From positions 1 to 57,658 of the forward strand of contig JACNKZ010000046.1 in NCBI GenBank assembly GCA_014381785.1: DNA of 57,658 nt. Direction: 5' to 3'. Positions 41,010 through 51,000 of this stretch are shown here, piece after piece (position 1 is the stretch's first letter; each line of letters opens with the position of its first letter). Source of the stretch: Kiritimatiellota bacterium. Lineage in GTDB: Bacteria > Verrucomicrobiota > Kiritimatiellia > Kiritimatiellales > Tichowtungiaceae. A program made the translations under genes and the position numbers. The notes under the pieces are model-generated. The model was not told where the DNA came from, searched no databases, and was given only the letters and a program-made list of their open reading frames with translations.

Positions 41010-41411
41010 TTATTTCTTTTTAGCAGCTTTTTTCTTAGCGACTTTTTTCTTGGCTGGAGCTTTTTTCTTAGCAGGCGCTTTTTTCACGGCGGCTTTTTTC
41101 TTGGCCGGAGCCTTTTTAGCGGCTTTTTTCTTGGCGGGCGCTTTTTTCGCGGCAGCTTTTTTCTTGGCTGGAGCCTTTTTCGCGGCAGCTTTTTTCTTGG
41201 CCGGAGCCTTTTTAGCGGCTTTTTTCTTGGCCGGCGCTTTTTTCGCTGCGGCTTTTTTCTTGGCCGGAGCTTTTTTCGCTGCGGCCTTTTTCTTAGCCGG
41301 GGCTTTTTTCGCGGCGGCTTTTTTCTTAGCCGGGGCTTTTTTTGCTACTGTCTTTTTCGCTACTTTTTTCTTCGCGACCTTTTTCTTCGCCGCTTTCTTT
41401 TTAGCTGCCAT
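41010..41411 (-). CDS. lysine/alanine-rich histone H1-like protein
   Basis: A 133-residue protein of almost only Lys, Ala and Pro, built from repeats of KKAPAKKKAAA, strongly basic, like the eukaryotic H1 tail and chlamydial Hc2. It should bind and compact DNA without sequence specificity. The repeat makes the complementary frame appear as a false membrane protein. It follows gmk on the same strand by 131 bases and ends with its own terminator. Copy number of the repeats could vary between strains. Confidence 0.88.
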   Translation of the reverse strand: MAAKKKAAKKKVAKKKVAKKTVAKKAPAKKKAAAKKAPAKKKAAAKKAPAKKKAAAKKAPAKKKAAKKAPAKKKAAAKKAPAKKKAAAKKAPAKKKAAKKAPAKKKAAVKKAPAKKKAPAKKKVAKKKAAKKK

Positions 41412-41542
41412 GTTTCGCCTCCTTCTTGAGCTAGGTTCACCTTAACTAATTTAATAACACCGTAGTACGTTCGGGCTGAAGCAATCATATAACGATAAAA
41501 CCATTTTCTTGCAACAACCTTTCACGCAAAGTGCGCGTTTTT

Positions 41543-42154
41543 TTAAGCGCGTTTTTTGCGTTCCGCATGAATGACCTGAACTAAATTTTCCAACGCGGCG
41601 TCCAGTTGATCGTTGATGATAAGGTGTGCGTACGCATCGCGTTCGCGCATTTCTTTTTCTGCGTTGCGCATTCGTTTTTCAATCGTCTCTTCCGAATCGG
41701 TGGCGCGGTCGCTGAGCCGGCGGCGAAGCTCGTCCATCGAAGGCGGCGCGATGAAAATGTCGACGAAGCTTCTGCGCAGCGGATCGTCTGCGGGCAATGC
41801 GGCACAGGCGGATCGAATTTGAGCGGCCCCCTGAACATCGATGTCCATGATCAGATCGCGCCCTTGCCTAAGCGCTTCCCTCACAGTACTTTGCAGCGTT
41901 CCATAAAGGTTGCCATGCACGTCGGCGTGCTCCAGAAATTCTCCGCGAGCCACCTTCGAGTCAAATTCTTCGCGCGATAAAAAATGATAGTGCTCGCGAT
42001 TTTTTTCTCCGCCGCGCGGTGCGCGCGTGGTGCATGAAACGGAGTATTCCATTGCGGGAAATTTTTCAACCAGCCGGTTACAGAGCGTCGACTTGCCCGC
42101 GCCGGACGGAGCGGAAACGACCAGAAGAAGCGCGTTGTTTTTTTCAGCCTGCAT
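41543..42154 (-). CDS. gmk: guanylate kinase
   Basis: A 203-residue kinase converting GMP to GDP. P-loop SAPSGAGKSTLCNRL, the GMP-binding SCTTRAPRGGEKN and YHFLSREEF, and RLSDRATDSEE are present. Start MQAEKNNALLLVV at 42154. In many bacteria gmk follows yicC; here about 9.7 kb of signalling genes separate them. The first 18 codons plus upstream DNA (42102-42206) are duplicated at 42836-42940. Confidence 0.96.
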   Translation of the reverse strand: MQAEKNNALLLVVSAPSGAGKSTLCNRLVEKFPAMEYSVSCTTRAPRGGEKNREHYHFLSREEFDSKVARGEFLEHADVHGNLYGTLQSTVREALRQGRDLIMDIDVQGAAQIRSACAALPADDPLRRSFVDIFIAPPSMDELRRRLSDRATDSEETIEKRMRNAEKEMRERDAYAHLIINDQLDAALENLVQVIHAERKKRA

Positions 42155-42438
42155 ACGGGAAATCTTTCACACGCACGGCGCAAAGGCAACTGCGTTTGCG
42201 GCGCAGATTTTTTCCAACCATTGGAAGCAGGCAGTGCCTGCACCCAACTATTTTTTATCCGCCTTCGTTTTACTACGACGCGACACATGGAAAATGACCG
42301 GCCGTAAAAAACTTTTTCCGTTCGTCTTCGTTGCGCTTCCTCCTTCGCTAAAACTACGGCGCGACAGGAGAGTTGAAATGTTTTTGTTTCCCGTCCGCCT
42401 TCGTTGCGCTACGACGGGCGATTGAAAAACTCCGCGCG
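42155..42438. repeat. 284-base repeat-filled gap between gmk and the receiver gene
   Basis: Contains an exact palindrome (42212-42226, centre CCA), a short form of the GCAGGC...GCCTGCACCC element (42227-42245), and three related units of the type TCCGCCTTCGTTGCGCTACG near 42259-42283, 42316-42366 and 42392-42420. A similar unit lies at 48004-48030, also just after a kinase receiver. Nothing protein-coding is supported. Confidence 0.8.
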
Positions 42439-42888
42439 TTATTGGCGATCGAGCTTTTCGCGGATTTTACGCAACAGCGCCTGCGCCGGATACGGCTTGT
42501 CGAGTATGGGCAGATGTTTTTCTTTTGCGAATCTGGCATACGCCTCCCTGCCGATATATCCGCTCACAAAAAAATGCGGAAGCCCGGGGCGGCGCTTAAG
42601 GATCGTCTCCATGGCCTCGACCCCGCCCATGCGCGGCATAACGACATCGAATACCGCCATATCGATTTCGTCGGCACGCTTCTCAAAAAGCCGCAGGGCC
42701 TCTTCCCCGTCTTTGGCGGCCAACACGGTGTATCCGGCTGCACGGAGGGTATGCTCCGCCAGCGTCCGGAGCGCGGCATCATCTTCGGCAATCAGAATGG
42801 TTTCCGAGCCGCCTTCCGCGGCGGACTCGACTCGCCCGGACGGAGCGGAAACGACGAGAGGAGGCGCGTTGTTTTTTTCAGCTTTCAT
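42439..42888 (-). CDS. stand-alone receiver protein with a Gmk-derived N-terminus (chimera)
   Basis: A 149-residue protein. Residues 1-18 (MKAEKNNAPPLVVSAPSG) are nearly the same as the Gmk N-terminus and end exactly where the Gmk P-loop would begin; residues ~28-149 form a complete CheY-like receiver: ILIAEDDAALR, phosphate-accepting Asp in AVFDVVMPRMGG, and lysine in LDKPYPAQ. The receiver is a close copy of that at the C-terminus of the kinase at 42973-44970. It has no output domain. The start region (42836-42940) is a 105-bp copy of the gmk start region with 9 differences. Intact motifs suggest it is functional. Confidence 0.8.
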   Translation of the reverse strand: MKAEKNNAPPLVVSAPSGRVESAAEGGSETILIAEDDAALRTLAEHTLRAAGYTVLAAKDGEEALRLFEKRADEIDMAVFDVVMPRMGGVEAMETILKRRPGLPHFFVSGYIGREAYARFAKEKHLPILDKPYPAQALLRKIREKLDRQ

Positions 42889-42940
42889 GCAGGAAATCTT
42901 TCATACGAACGGCGCAAAGGCAACTGCGTTTGCGGCGCAG
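42836..42940. repeat. copy of the gmk 5' region (original at 42102-42206)
   Basis: 105 bases align without gaps to 42102-42206, 96 identical. The copy includes the first 18 codons of gmk, the start codon and about 52 bases upstream. Confidence 0.93.
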
Positions 42941-42972
42941 GTTTTACCGCCTTTGGCGGTAAAGTCCGGGCG

Positions 42973-44970
42973 TTATTTGAGGTCGAGCGCTTCGCGGATT
43001 TTCCGCAACAACTCCTGCGCCGGATACGGCTTGGCCAGCATGGGCAGATTTTTTTCTTTTGCGAATCGGGCATATGCCTCGCTGCCGGCATATCCGCTCA
43101 CAAAAAGATGCGGAAGCCCGGGGCGGCTCTTAAGGATTACCTCCGCGGCATCGATCCCGCCCATGTGCGGCATGATGACATCTAACACCGCCATATCGAT
43201 TTCGCCGGCATGCTTCTCAAAAAACCGCAGGGCCTCTTCCCCGTCTTTAGCGGCCAGCACCGTGTATCCGGCATCATGGAGGATGTGCTTCGCCAACGCC
43301 AGGAGCGTGGCATCATCTTCGGCAATCAGAATCGTTTCCGAGCCGCCTTCGACTGCGGCCGCGGCCGGCCGGGCCGGCTCTTTCGATACCGGATCCTTCG
43401 CGGGGAAATAGAAGTTGAAGGCGGCCCCCTGGCCCTCCTCGCTCTGCACATCCACACATGCGCCGCTCTGCTTCAAAATGCCGAAAACGCTGGCGAGGCC
43501 GAGGCCGGTGCCTTTGCCCACCTCTTTGGTGGTGAAAAACGGCTCAAAGATGTGCCCTTTCGTTTCTTGGCTCATGCCGGATCCGCTGTCCGTTACGCTA
43601 AGCAGGACATAGCGTCCCGGCATGATCTGCAGATGGGACGGAACATCCCCCTCGGAGAATGAAACATTTCCGGTTTTGATCGTCAGCCTCCCCCCGTCCG
43701 GCATCGCGTCACTCGCATTCACACAGAGGTTCATCAACACCTGTTCGATCTGCCCCCGATCCGCGCGGATATGGCCCGGTTCGTGCGCGGGGATAAACTC
43801 GCATTCAATGTTTGCGGCCAGTGTTCTCTGGAGCATTTTCAGCTCGTTGGCGACCACCTCATTCAGGTCGAGATCCTCCGGGCGAATGACCTGCCGGCGG
43901 CTGAAGGCGAGGAGCTGCCGCACCAGCGCGGCGGCGCGCGCCGCCGCCGCAGCAATTTCATCAAGCTGTCCATGCACGGCGTCCTGTGGATCTGTTGCCG
44001 CCAATCCCAATTCGGCAAATCCGCTAATGGCTTGTAAAATATTATTAAAGTCATGCGCAATGCCCCCTGCCAGATGACCGACTGTCTCCATCTTTTGCGC
44101 CTGCTGGAGCTGCTCCTCCATCTGAATTGCCTTGGTAATGTCCGTGGCGTACAGATTCACGTAGCCCTGATCGATTACGGGCCTCAGCTTTACCGTGAAC
44201 ACTTGATCCCCGACCTTTAACTGCGTCTCCATCGGGTGTACCGCCGCCACCGCCTCATCGATCCGCGCCTGCCATTCGGGATTGACCCTGCCGCCAACGT
44301 CGGCCCCCAGCACTGCGATGAAATTGCACGAGGCCTCGTTTGCGTATTCCAGAACGCCCTCAGTCAACACGCGCAGTACCGGGCTCGGGTTTTCCAAAGG
44401 GAATCGCGCGATCCGCTCTTTTTCTTCCTCGGCCCGCTTGCGCTCGCTGATGTCGCTTACCGTTGTGCGAATCTGGTTGCAGTCTTCATCCATCATGCTG
44501 TCCAGCCCGACCCAAAAGTTCTCTTCCCTCAGCACTCTCAACCGCAGCTCGCAGGTCTGTCTTTTTTTCGCCTCGAGGAGCTCCCTTTTGTGCGAGAAAT
44601 AGATGTCCTGATCGTCCGCCACAATATAATCCGACAGGGGCTGATGGATCAGGCGGTCTCCAGAGACCCCCAGCATGTTCGCCATCGTGAGGTTGGCCTG
44701 AACGATCCGTCCTTTTTCATCCAGCGTCAGGTATCCCGTCGGGGCGAAATTGTAGAGCTCAGCGTACTGGTCGCGCGCTTCGGCGAGAGCGGTCTGCGCT
44801 TTGCGCAACTCCTCGTTCTGCATCTCCAGCTCAATCTGATGTGTCTCCAACTCGTGAACCGCCACGACAATCTCTTCCGGGGACATCTTAGAGACGTCCC
44901 TCTTGCCGCCCCCGGCCGCCTGGTGTTGCGCACGCTTTCGCAGCGTCTGTTGCTTATCTTTTTTCTCCAT
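42973..44970 (-). CDS. hybrid histidine kinase (PAS-PAS-kinase-receiver), soluble
   Basis: A 665-residue protein without membrane segments. An N-terminal coiled region (HELETHQIELEMQNEELRKA) leads to a PAS domain (YNFAPTGYLTLDEKGRIVQA), a second PAS (~residues 205-300), HisKA with the phospho-His in [13 protein letters not shown], HATPase (NLCVNASDAMPDGG, DSGSGMS, GTGLGLASVFG) and a receiver (AEDD, AVLDVIMPHMGG, AKPYPAQ). It overlaps the CheB-CheR-PAS gene upstream by 17 bases, so the two are coupled and may form one signalling unit. Its signal is unknown. Confidence 0.88.
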   Translation of the reverse strand: MEKKDKQQTLRKRAQHQAAGGGKRDVSKMSPEEIVVAVHELETHQIELEMQNEELRKAQTALAEARDQYAELYNFAPTGYLTLDEKGRIVQANLTMANMLGVSGDRLIHQPLSDYIVADDQDIYFSHKRELLEAKKRQTCELRLRVLREENFWVGLDSMMDEDCNQIRTTVSDISERKRAEEEKERIARFPLENPSPVLRVLTEGVLEYANEASCNFIAVLGADVGGRVNPEWQARIDEAVAAVHPMETQLKVGDQVFTVKLRPVIDQGYVNLYATDITKAIQMEEQLQQAQKMETVGHLAGGIAHDFNNILQAISGFAELGLAATDPQDAVHGQLDEIAAAAARAAALVRQLLAFSRRQVIRPEDLDLNEVVANELKMLQRTLAANIECEFIPAHEPGHIRADRGQIEQVLMNLCVNASDAMPDGGRLTIKTGNVSFSEGDVPSHLQIMPGRYVLLSVTDSGSGMSQETKGHIFEPFFTTKEVGKGTGLGLASVFGILKQSGACVDVQSEEGQGAAFNFYFPAKDPVSKEPARPAAAAVEGGSETILIAEDDATLLALAKHILHDAGYTVLAAKDGEEALRFFEKHAGEIDMAVLDVIMPHMGGIDAAEVILKSRPGLPHLFVSGYAGSEAYARFAKEKNLPMLAKPYPAQELLRKIREALDLK

Positions 44971-47884
44971 GGCTCTTCCCCCCTATCTCTCGAACGAAGA
45001 TAACAACCTTCCGGCTTCCTGCATCACAATAGGCGCTACTCACCTCCACGTTAAGGAGTGCACCATCTTTCCGGCGCTGGCGGGTCTCAAACCGATCATA
45101 TTCTTTTTTCTGCAAGCGCTCCGCCGACACGCCGTCTTCCGCCTCGACATCGGTAATCGACATCGCAAGCAGTTCCTCACGCGTGTACCCGATCATCCGG
45201 CAATAGGCATCGTTGGTGTTCACAATGTTGCCCTGATCGTCCAGAGCGACAAACCCATCCAATGCACTCTGAATGATTGTCTGATAGAACACTTCACTCT
45301 GCATCACCCTTTCCTCGGCCCGCTTGCGCGCGGTGATGTGCTCGAACGTGATCACCACGCCGTCGATCACATTATTGACTGTGCGATACGGGCGGACTTT
45401 CATGGCATAAATCTCGTCTTCTTTGCTTCGAACCTCCGCCTCCCGAACGGCCAGCGTCTTGAGCACCTTGTGCCCGTATTCAGCCAGATCCACATCCATC
45501 AGGCGGGTCGAAAAATGGTCGATCGGCCGTCCCTCATCGGTGCTTGTCAGCGGGATGATGTCCGTAGCCCTTGGCGTAAAGCGGCGCACACACAGATCCA
45601 AATCCAGAAAGACGGCTGCAATCTCGGTACTGTCGAGCAGGTTTTTGATGTCGTCGTTAATTTTGGAAAGATCATTGATGCGGCTTTTAAGCTCCGCGTT
45701 CACGGTGGAGGCCTCTTCGTTCAGCGACTGCAGCTCCTCTTTCGAGGTTTCCATTTCTTCGTTGGTGCTCTGCAGTTGCTTATTGGTGCTCTGCAGCTCC
45801 TCATTCGCTGATTTCAACTCTTCGTTGGCCATTTCCAGTGCTTCGATGGTTGTTTGCAGCTTTTCCTGCGTGTGCAGCAGGTCTTGCTCAAGCTCTTCAG
45901 CCGTTCTTCTTTCCTTTTTGCCTGCTGCTGGCGCTTCCTGAGCCCCCTTCTTCGGGGCGGTGCCCCCCTTCTGGAAAACCACCATCATCAATCCGCGCAT
46001 GGCGGTTTGTTCCAGAATCGGTTTCACCACTAAGTCCAGATGTTGGCGCTTTTCGTTGCGGCCCACATGCAGACCGCGCTGAACCACCTCCTGCTGATGC
46101 TGAGCCACTTTATGAATGGCGGCGACCAACGCGGATTTCAACTCGGGGCGCACCATCTCCAGGATATTCGTGCTCATCTTGCCTTCGGCTGGCTCAACAA
46201 ACTGGCCGATGCGCCCGTGAACGTAAACGACGTTACAGGCCTCGTCGATGATGACGCAGGGCGGCATGTGACCTTGGTGCAGGATGGTTTCAACCAGCTG
46301 CATGGCGCTGAGCTCTTCCATTTTGCGAATGCCTTCCGGGCCGGCGGGCTGCACGGGCTCGATCTGGGAAAACTGCGCGGTCAGGCTTAGAATCGGATTA
46401 ACCCCGTCGGGCAATTCCGTCCGCTGGAAGATATTCTGTTTTTTATCCAGCGCAGAAAACGAAGGGTCCGCCAACCCAACGGATTCGGACTGTCCGAGAA
46501 ACAGAAGCCCCTGCGGCCTCAAACTGTTATGAAATGTTCGGAGCAGTTTTTTCTGTAATTCCGGGCCCAGATAGATCAGCAGGTTGCGGCAGGAGATGAG
46601 ATCCAGCTGTATAAACGGCGGATCATTAATGACGTTCTGCACCGCAAACACCAGCATGTCACGAAGCGCCGGTTTGATGCGGTATCGCCCGGTGTCCTCT
46701 TTTATGAAATAGTGCTTGAGGCGCTCCGGCGACACATCGGCCTGAATGCTCTCGGGATAGGTCGCCGCGCGGGCCTGATCCAAGGTTGCTTCATCAAGGT
46801 CTGTTCCGAAGATTTGCACGTTGAAGTGGCGATGCATTCGCTCCATACATTCCTGCAAGATGATGGCCAGCGAATAGGCCTCCTCGCCGCTACTGCAGGC
46901 GGCGACCCACACGCGAATGGTGTAGTCGTCCGGCTTCCCTTCCAGCAGCCGGGGAAGGCATGTATCCCGAAGTGCATCGAACCCCTCACGGTCTCTGAAG
47001 AAACTGGTCACGCCGATCAACATCTCTTTAAACAGAATATCAACCTCGCGCCCGCTACTCTGAAGATAATTCACGTAGTCGGCGATGTCATCGATCTGAT
47101 GCACGCTCATGCGCCGTTCGATCCGCCGGCAAATGGTGTTTTTCTTATAGAGGGAAAAGTCGTGGTTGGTCTGTGCCCGGAGCAGGACGTAAATTTTTTG
47201 TAATGCATCGGCCTCTTTTCCGAGCGTTGAAGAGCTGTCGAAAATCTCTGTTTTGGCAATGTGCCGAATATATTTCATCAGCTGTTCGGGCATCTGCCCG
47301 GGCGGCATCACATAGTCGGCCAGTCCGGTGGAGATAGCGCTGCGCGGCATGCCGTCGTACTTGGCCGATTCTTCGCTCTGAACCATCCCCATACCCAGCT
47401 CACCCTTAATCGCCCTGAGCCCCAGTGTTCCGTCGGCACCCGTGCCCGAGAGAATGATGCAAACCGCATGGGGCCCCTGATCTTTAGCCAGTGCGCGAAG
47501 GAACAGGTCGATGGGGAGGTTCAGCCCCCTGGACGCAGGCAAATCCAGCAACTGAAATGTGCCGTTTAAGATCGTCAGGTTTTTATTGGGCGGGATGACA
47601 TAGACGCAATTGCGTTGCGCCCTCGTTCCGTCTTGAGCCTGCTCCACCGGCATGGCGGTTTGTTTTTGCACCAACTCCGGAAGCAGACTGACATGGGTTG
47701 GATCCAGATGTGACACCAGGACAAAGGCCATGCCGCTATCGGCGGGCATCGCTTTGAAAAACTCCTCAAAGGCTTCCAACCCGCCCGCTGAAGCACCGAG
47801 CGCAACGATGGGAACAGCGGCCTTTGTTTTTAAAAGCGCCGACTCGGCTGATGACATCTCTTTGGATGCGCTTTTTTTAGTCAT
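44954..47884 (-). CDS. CheB-CheR-coiled coil-PAS fusion
   Basis: A 976-residue protein. CheB methylesterase (~25-200): catalytic Ser in GASAGGLEAF, His in SHLDPTHVSLLPE, Asp in LSGTGADGTLG. CheR methyltransferase (~215-480): VWVAACSSGEEAYSLA, FGTDLDEATL and NDPPFIQLDLISCRNLLIYL. Then a PAS-like part, a long coiled coil (ELKSANEELQSTNKQL and on, ~640-730) and two PAS domains. No kinase domain of its own; the next gene supplies one. The ATG at 47884 is preceded by a GA-rich site; the longer frame to 47947 is unlikely. No chemoreceptor is nearby, so the methylation target is unclear. Confidence 0.9.
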   Translation of the reverse strand: MTKKSASKEMSSAESALLKTKAAVPIVALGASAGGLEAFEEFFKAMPADSGMAFVLVSHLDPTHVSLLPELVQKQTAMPVEQAQDGTRAQRNCVYVIPPNKNLTILNGTFQLLDLPASRGLNLPIDLFLRALAKDQGPHAVCIILSGTGADGTLGLRAIKGELGMGMVQSEESAKYDGMPRSAISTGLADYVMPPGQMPEQLMKYIRHIAKTEIFDSSSTLGKEADALQKIYVLLRAQTNHDFSLYKKNTICRRIERRMSVHQIDDIADYVNYLQSSGREVDILFKEMLIGVTSFFRDREGFDALRDTCLPRLLEGKPDDYTIRVWVAACSSGEEAYSLAIILQECMERMHRHFNVQIFGTDLDEATLDQARAATYPESIQADVSPERLKHYFIKEDTGRYRIKPALRDMLVFAVQNVINDPPFIQLDLISCRNLLIYLGPELQKKLLRTFHNSLRPQGLLFLGQSESVGLADPSFSALDKKQNIFQRTELPDGVNPILSLTAQFSQIEPVQPAGPEGIRKMEELSAMQLVETILHQGHMPPCVIIDEACNVVYVHGRIGQFVEPAEGKMSTNILEMVRPELKSALVAAIHKVAQHQQEVVQRGLHVGRNEKRQHLDLVVKPILEQTAMRGLMMVVFQKGGTAPKKGAQEAPAAGKKERRTAEELEQDLLHTQEKLQTTIEALEMANEELKSANEELQSTNKQLQSTNEEMETSKEELQSLNEEASTVNAELKSRINDLSKINDDIKNLLDSTEIAAVFLDLDLCVRRFTPRATDIIPLTSTDEGRPIDHFSTRLMDVDLAEYGHKVLKTLAVREAEVRSKEDEIYAMKVRPYRTVNNVIDGVVITFEHITARKRAEERVMQSEVFYQTIIQSALDGFVALDDQGNIVNTNDAYCRMIGYTREELLAMSITDVEAEDGVSAERLQKKEYDRFETRQRRKDGALLNVEVSSAYCDAGSRKVVIFVREIGGKSHGEKR

Positions 47885-48057
47885 GGAGAGCCCCCTCTCT
47901 CTCTCACGGAGCCCGTATTCTGAACCTTTATTTAAAAAAGCATACAAAAATATGAGGGTTTATCCCCCACGTCAGTCAAATAAGCCGCGTGTATGGGGAA
48001 TTCGGCCGTCTTCGTTTCACTCCGTCGCGACAGGATGGTTGGGGAAGATCCGGCGCG

Positions 48058-51000
48058 TTATTTTTCGTCGAGCACTTCACGGATTTTCCGCAGCAAGGTG
48101 TCGACCTGATACGGCTTGTTAAGCAGGTGCAAACCGCGCTTCTGGACGAAGTTGGTGTGCACAGCGCCTTCGCTGTAGCCGCTGGCGAACAGGTGCGGCA
48201 GCCCCGGGCGCAATTCGAGAATGCGGTCGAGCGCCTGTTTGCCGCCGAGACGCGGCATGACCACATCGAACATCACCGCATCAATTTCGTCCGCATGTTC
48301 TTCAAACACCCGAATGGCGTCTTTGCCGTCAATGGCGGTCAGCACGGTATAGCCCGCCGCAATGAGCAGGTGCTCCGCCAGTGCGAGAACGGTTTCGTCG
48401 TCTTCCGCAATCAGAATGGTTTCGGTTCCGCCGACAACCGGCTCGCGCGGTTCGCGAGAGACCACGGCGGCTTTGCGCTCCACGGTCGGCAGATAAATTT
48501 TAAAATTGGTGCCCTTGCCGACCTCACTGTACGTGTTGATATGCCCGCTGTGCTGTTTAATAATGCCAAAGACGGTGGAGAGTCCGAGGCCGGTTCCTTT
48601 ACCCACTTCTTTGGTGGTAAAGAAGGGTTCAAAAACCCGCTCGAGGGTCGGTCCGTCCATCCCGCAGCCGGTGTCTGTTACAGTCAACATGGCGTAGCAT
48701 CCGGGCGTTGCCCAGGCGTGAGTCCGGGCATAGTCCCCTTCGATCAGAACGTTTTCTGTTTTAATGACCAGCCTGCCGCCGTCTGGCATGGCGTCGCGCG
48801 CATTCACACAAAGGTTCATCAGCGTCTGTTCAATCAATCCGCGATCGGCGTGAACCGTGCCGAGCTCACTGCAGGCGACAAAATCGAGCTCGATGTGCTC
48901 ACCAATCAGGCCGCGCATCATGAACAGCAATGGATCAATCACATCATTCAGGTTGAGATCTGTCGGTTGAATCACCTGCCGGCGGCTGAAGGCCAGCAGC
49001 TGGCAGACAAGCCCTCTCCCGCGCTCCGCCGCTTTGCCGATTTCCTTTACCGCCGGGACAAACTCATTGTCCGGCTTAAGGAACATTTCGGAAAGCTCGA
49101 CATAGCCGCTGATCACCTGAAGCAGATTGTTGAAGTCATGGGCGATCCCGCCGGCCATCTGTCCGACGGCCTCCATCTTCTGCGCCTGCCGGAGCTGCTC
49201 CTCCAGCGCCAGTTCATGCGTCGCATCCCGTTTGGCAGCGACATAGTTGACAATCTTTCCGGCGCCATCCATCACCGGCGAAATGGTCGCTTCTTCTGTA
49301 TAGACCGTGCCGTCTTTTTTCTTATTAATCAGCTGTCCGCTCCACGGCTGCCCGTCCGTAAGCGTATCCCACATTTTCTTATAAAACCTCCCGGAATGCT
49401 CGCCGCTCTGCAGGATGCGCGGATTCTGCCCGATGACCTCTTCCCGGGAATACCCGGTTACTTTTTCGAAGGCCGAATTTACATACTGTATATTCGCCTC
49501 CGCGTCGGTGATCAGCACAATATCCGCCGCCTGCTCAATCGCCAGCGTCAGCCGCTCACGCTCTTCCTCCGCCAATTTGCGGCCTGTGATGTCCTGTGTG
49601 AATCCAACGGCGTACATCGCGGCTCCGCTTTCATCCAGCTCGACATCCGCTTTCTGGCGAACCCACTTGATCTCCCCGTCGATCAACAGGCGGTGTTCAA
49701 TATCATACGGCAAGCCGGCGAGCGCATCGGTCCACCGCTTATCGACCATCTCCCGATCATCCGGATGAACTATCTCCAGGAATAGTTCATAGTTCACCGC
49801 CGTTCCGGGCGGAACCCCGAAGATCCGGCAGGCTTCGTCCGTCCAGTGGAGCTGGTTCTGTTTTGGGTCGAACTCCCAGGTTCCGATCTGTCCCAGTTCC
49901 TGCGCCTTTTCTAAAAAGTATTGCTGTTGAATAATTTTATCCGCAGCCGCCTTGCGCTCGGTAACGTCTCTGAACACACCGAGTAGATGCATTCGCCCAT
50001 GGAGCTCCAGCGGCGTGGAACTGACATCTGTGAAGAACGTGCTCCCGTCCTTACGCAACATATGAATATCCGGCGCCAATAAGATTTCCTGCCGGAGCTG
50101 CTTCTCAACTTGAGCCTGTACGTAATCCAAATCCTGCGGCGGATGAATGTCGCCGATTTTCAGTTTTTTAAGCTCTTCAGCCGAATACCCCAGCATGTGA
50201 CAAATAGCCGCGTTCGCCGCCACAAAACACTGCGTCTCGACATCCGCCACTAAAAGTCCATCGCCCGCCGATTCAAAAATGGTCTGCGCCATTTTTTCAG
50301 CCTGCTTGCGTTCCGTCAAATCCCGCCAGACCGTATGCAGCTGCGCGCCCTTTTCGCTTTCAATTGCGGTGAGTGAAACCTCGATTGGAATTTCCGTGCC
50401 GTCTTTGCGCAGATGCATCCATTCGAAACAATAACTTCCCTGCTCGCGCGCCAATGCCATTATTTTTTCGGCCTTTTCAAAAGAAGACTGCCCGTCTGGC
50501 TGTGTCTCGGGTGACAATTTGGATGGGTGCGTGTTTAACAGCTCCGCTTTTTGATCATATCCCAGCATCCTCGCCGTCGCGGCGTTGCAGTCGATAAACC
50601 TATCCCCTTCGAGAATCAACATGGCATCGGTTGAGTTTTCAAAAAAAGTGCGATATTTCTTCTCGCTCTTGCGGATCGCCTCTTCTTTAGCGTAGAGTGC
50701 CGTCACATCGCGGAACACCAGCACCACGCCGATAATTTCGCCATCCAGGTTGTAAATCGGTGATGCGCTGTCGGCAATCTGCGTTTCTGTTCCATTGCGG
50801 TTGATCAGCACCATATGATTCGCCAGCCCGACAATCGTTCCTTCACGCAGCGCCCGCAGCCCCGGATTTTCAACCGTCTGGCGAGACTCCACATTGACGA
50901 TATGAAACACCTCGTCCATCGGATGCCCGACCGCTTTATCAAACGTCCAGCCGGTTAATTTTTCCGCCACCGGATTCAGCCGCGTGACCCGTCCCTCCGT

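Noticed and set aside
41050-41445. Repeated AAFFLAGAF frame that looks like a membrane protein
   Set aside because: It is the complement of the Lys/Ala codons of the histone-like gene, which has a start, spacing and terminator.
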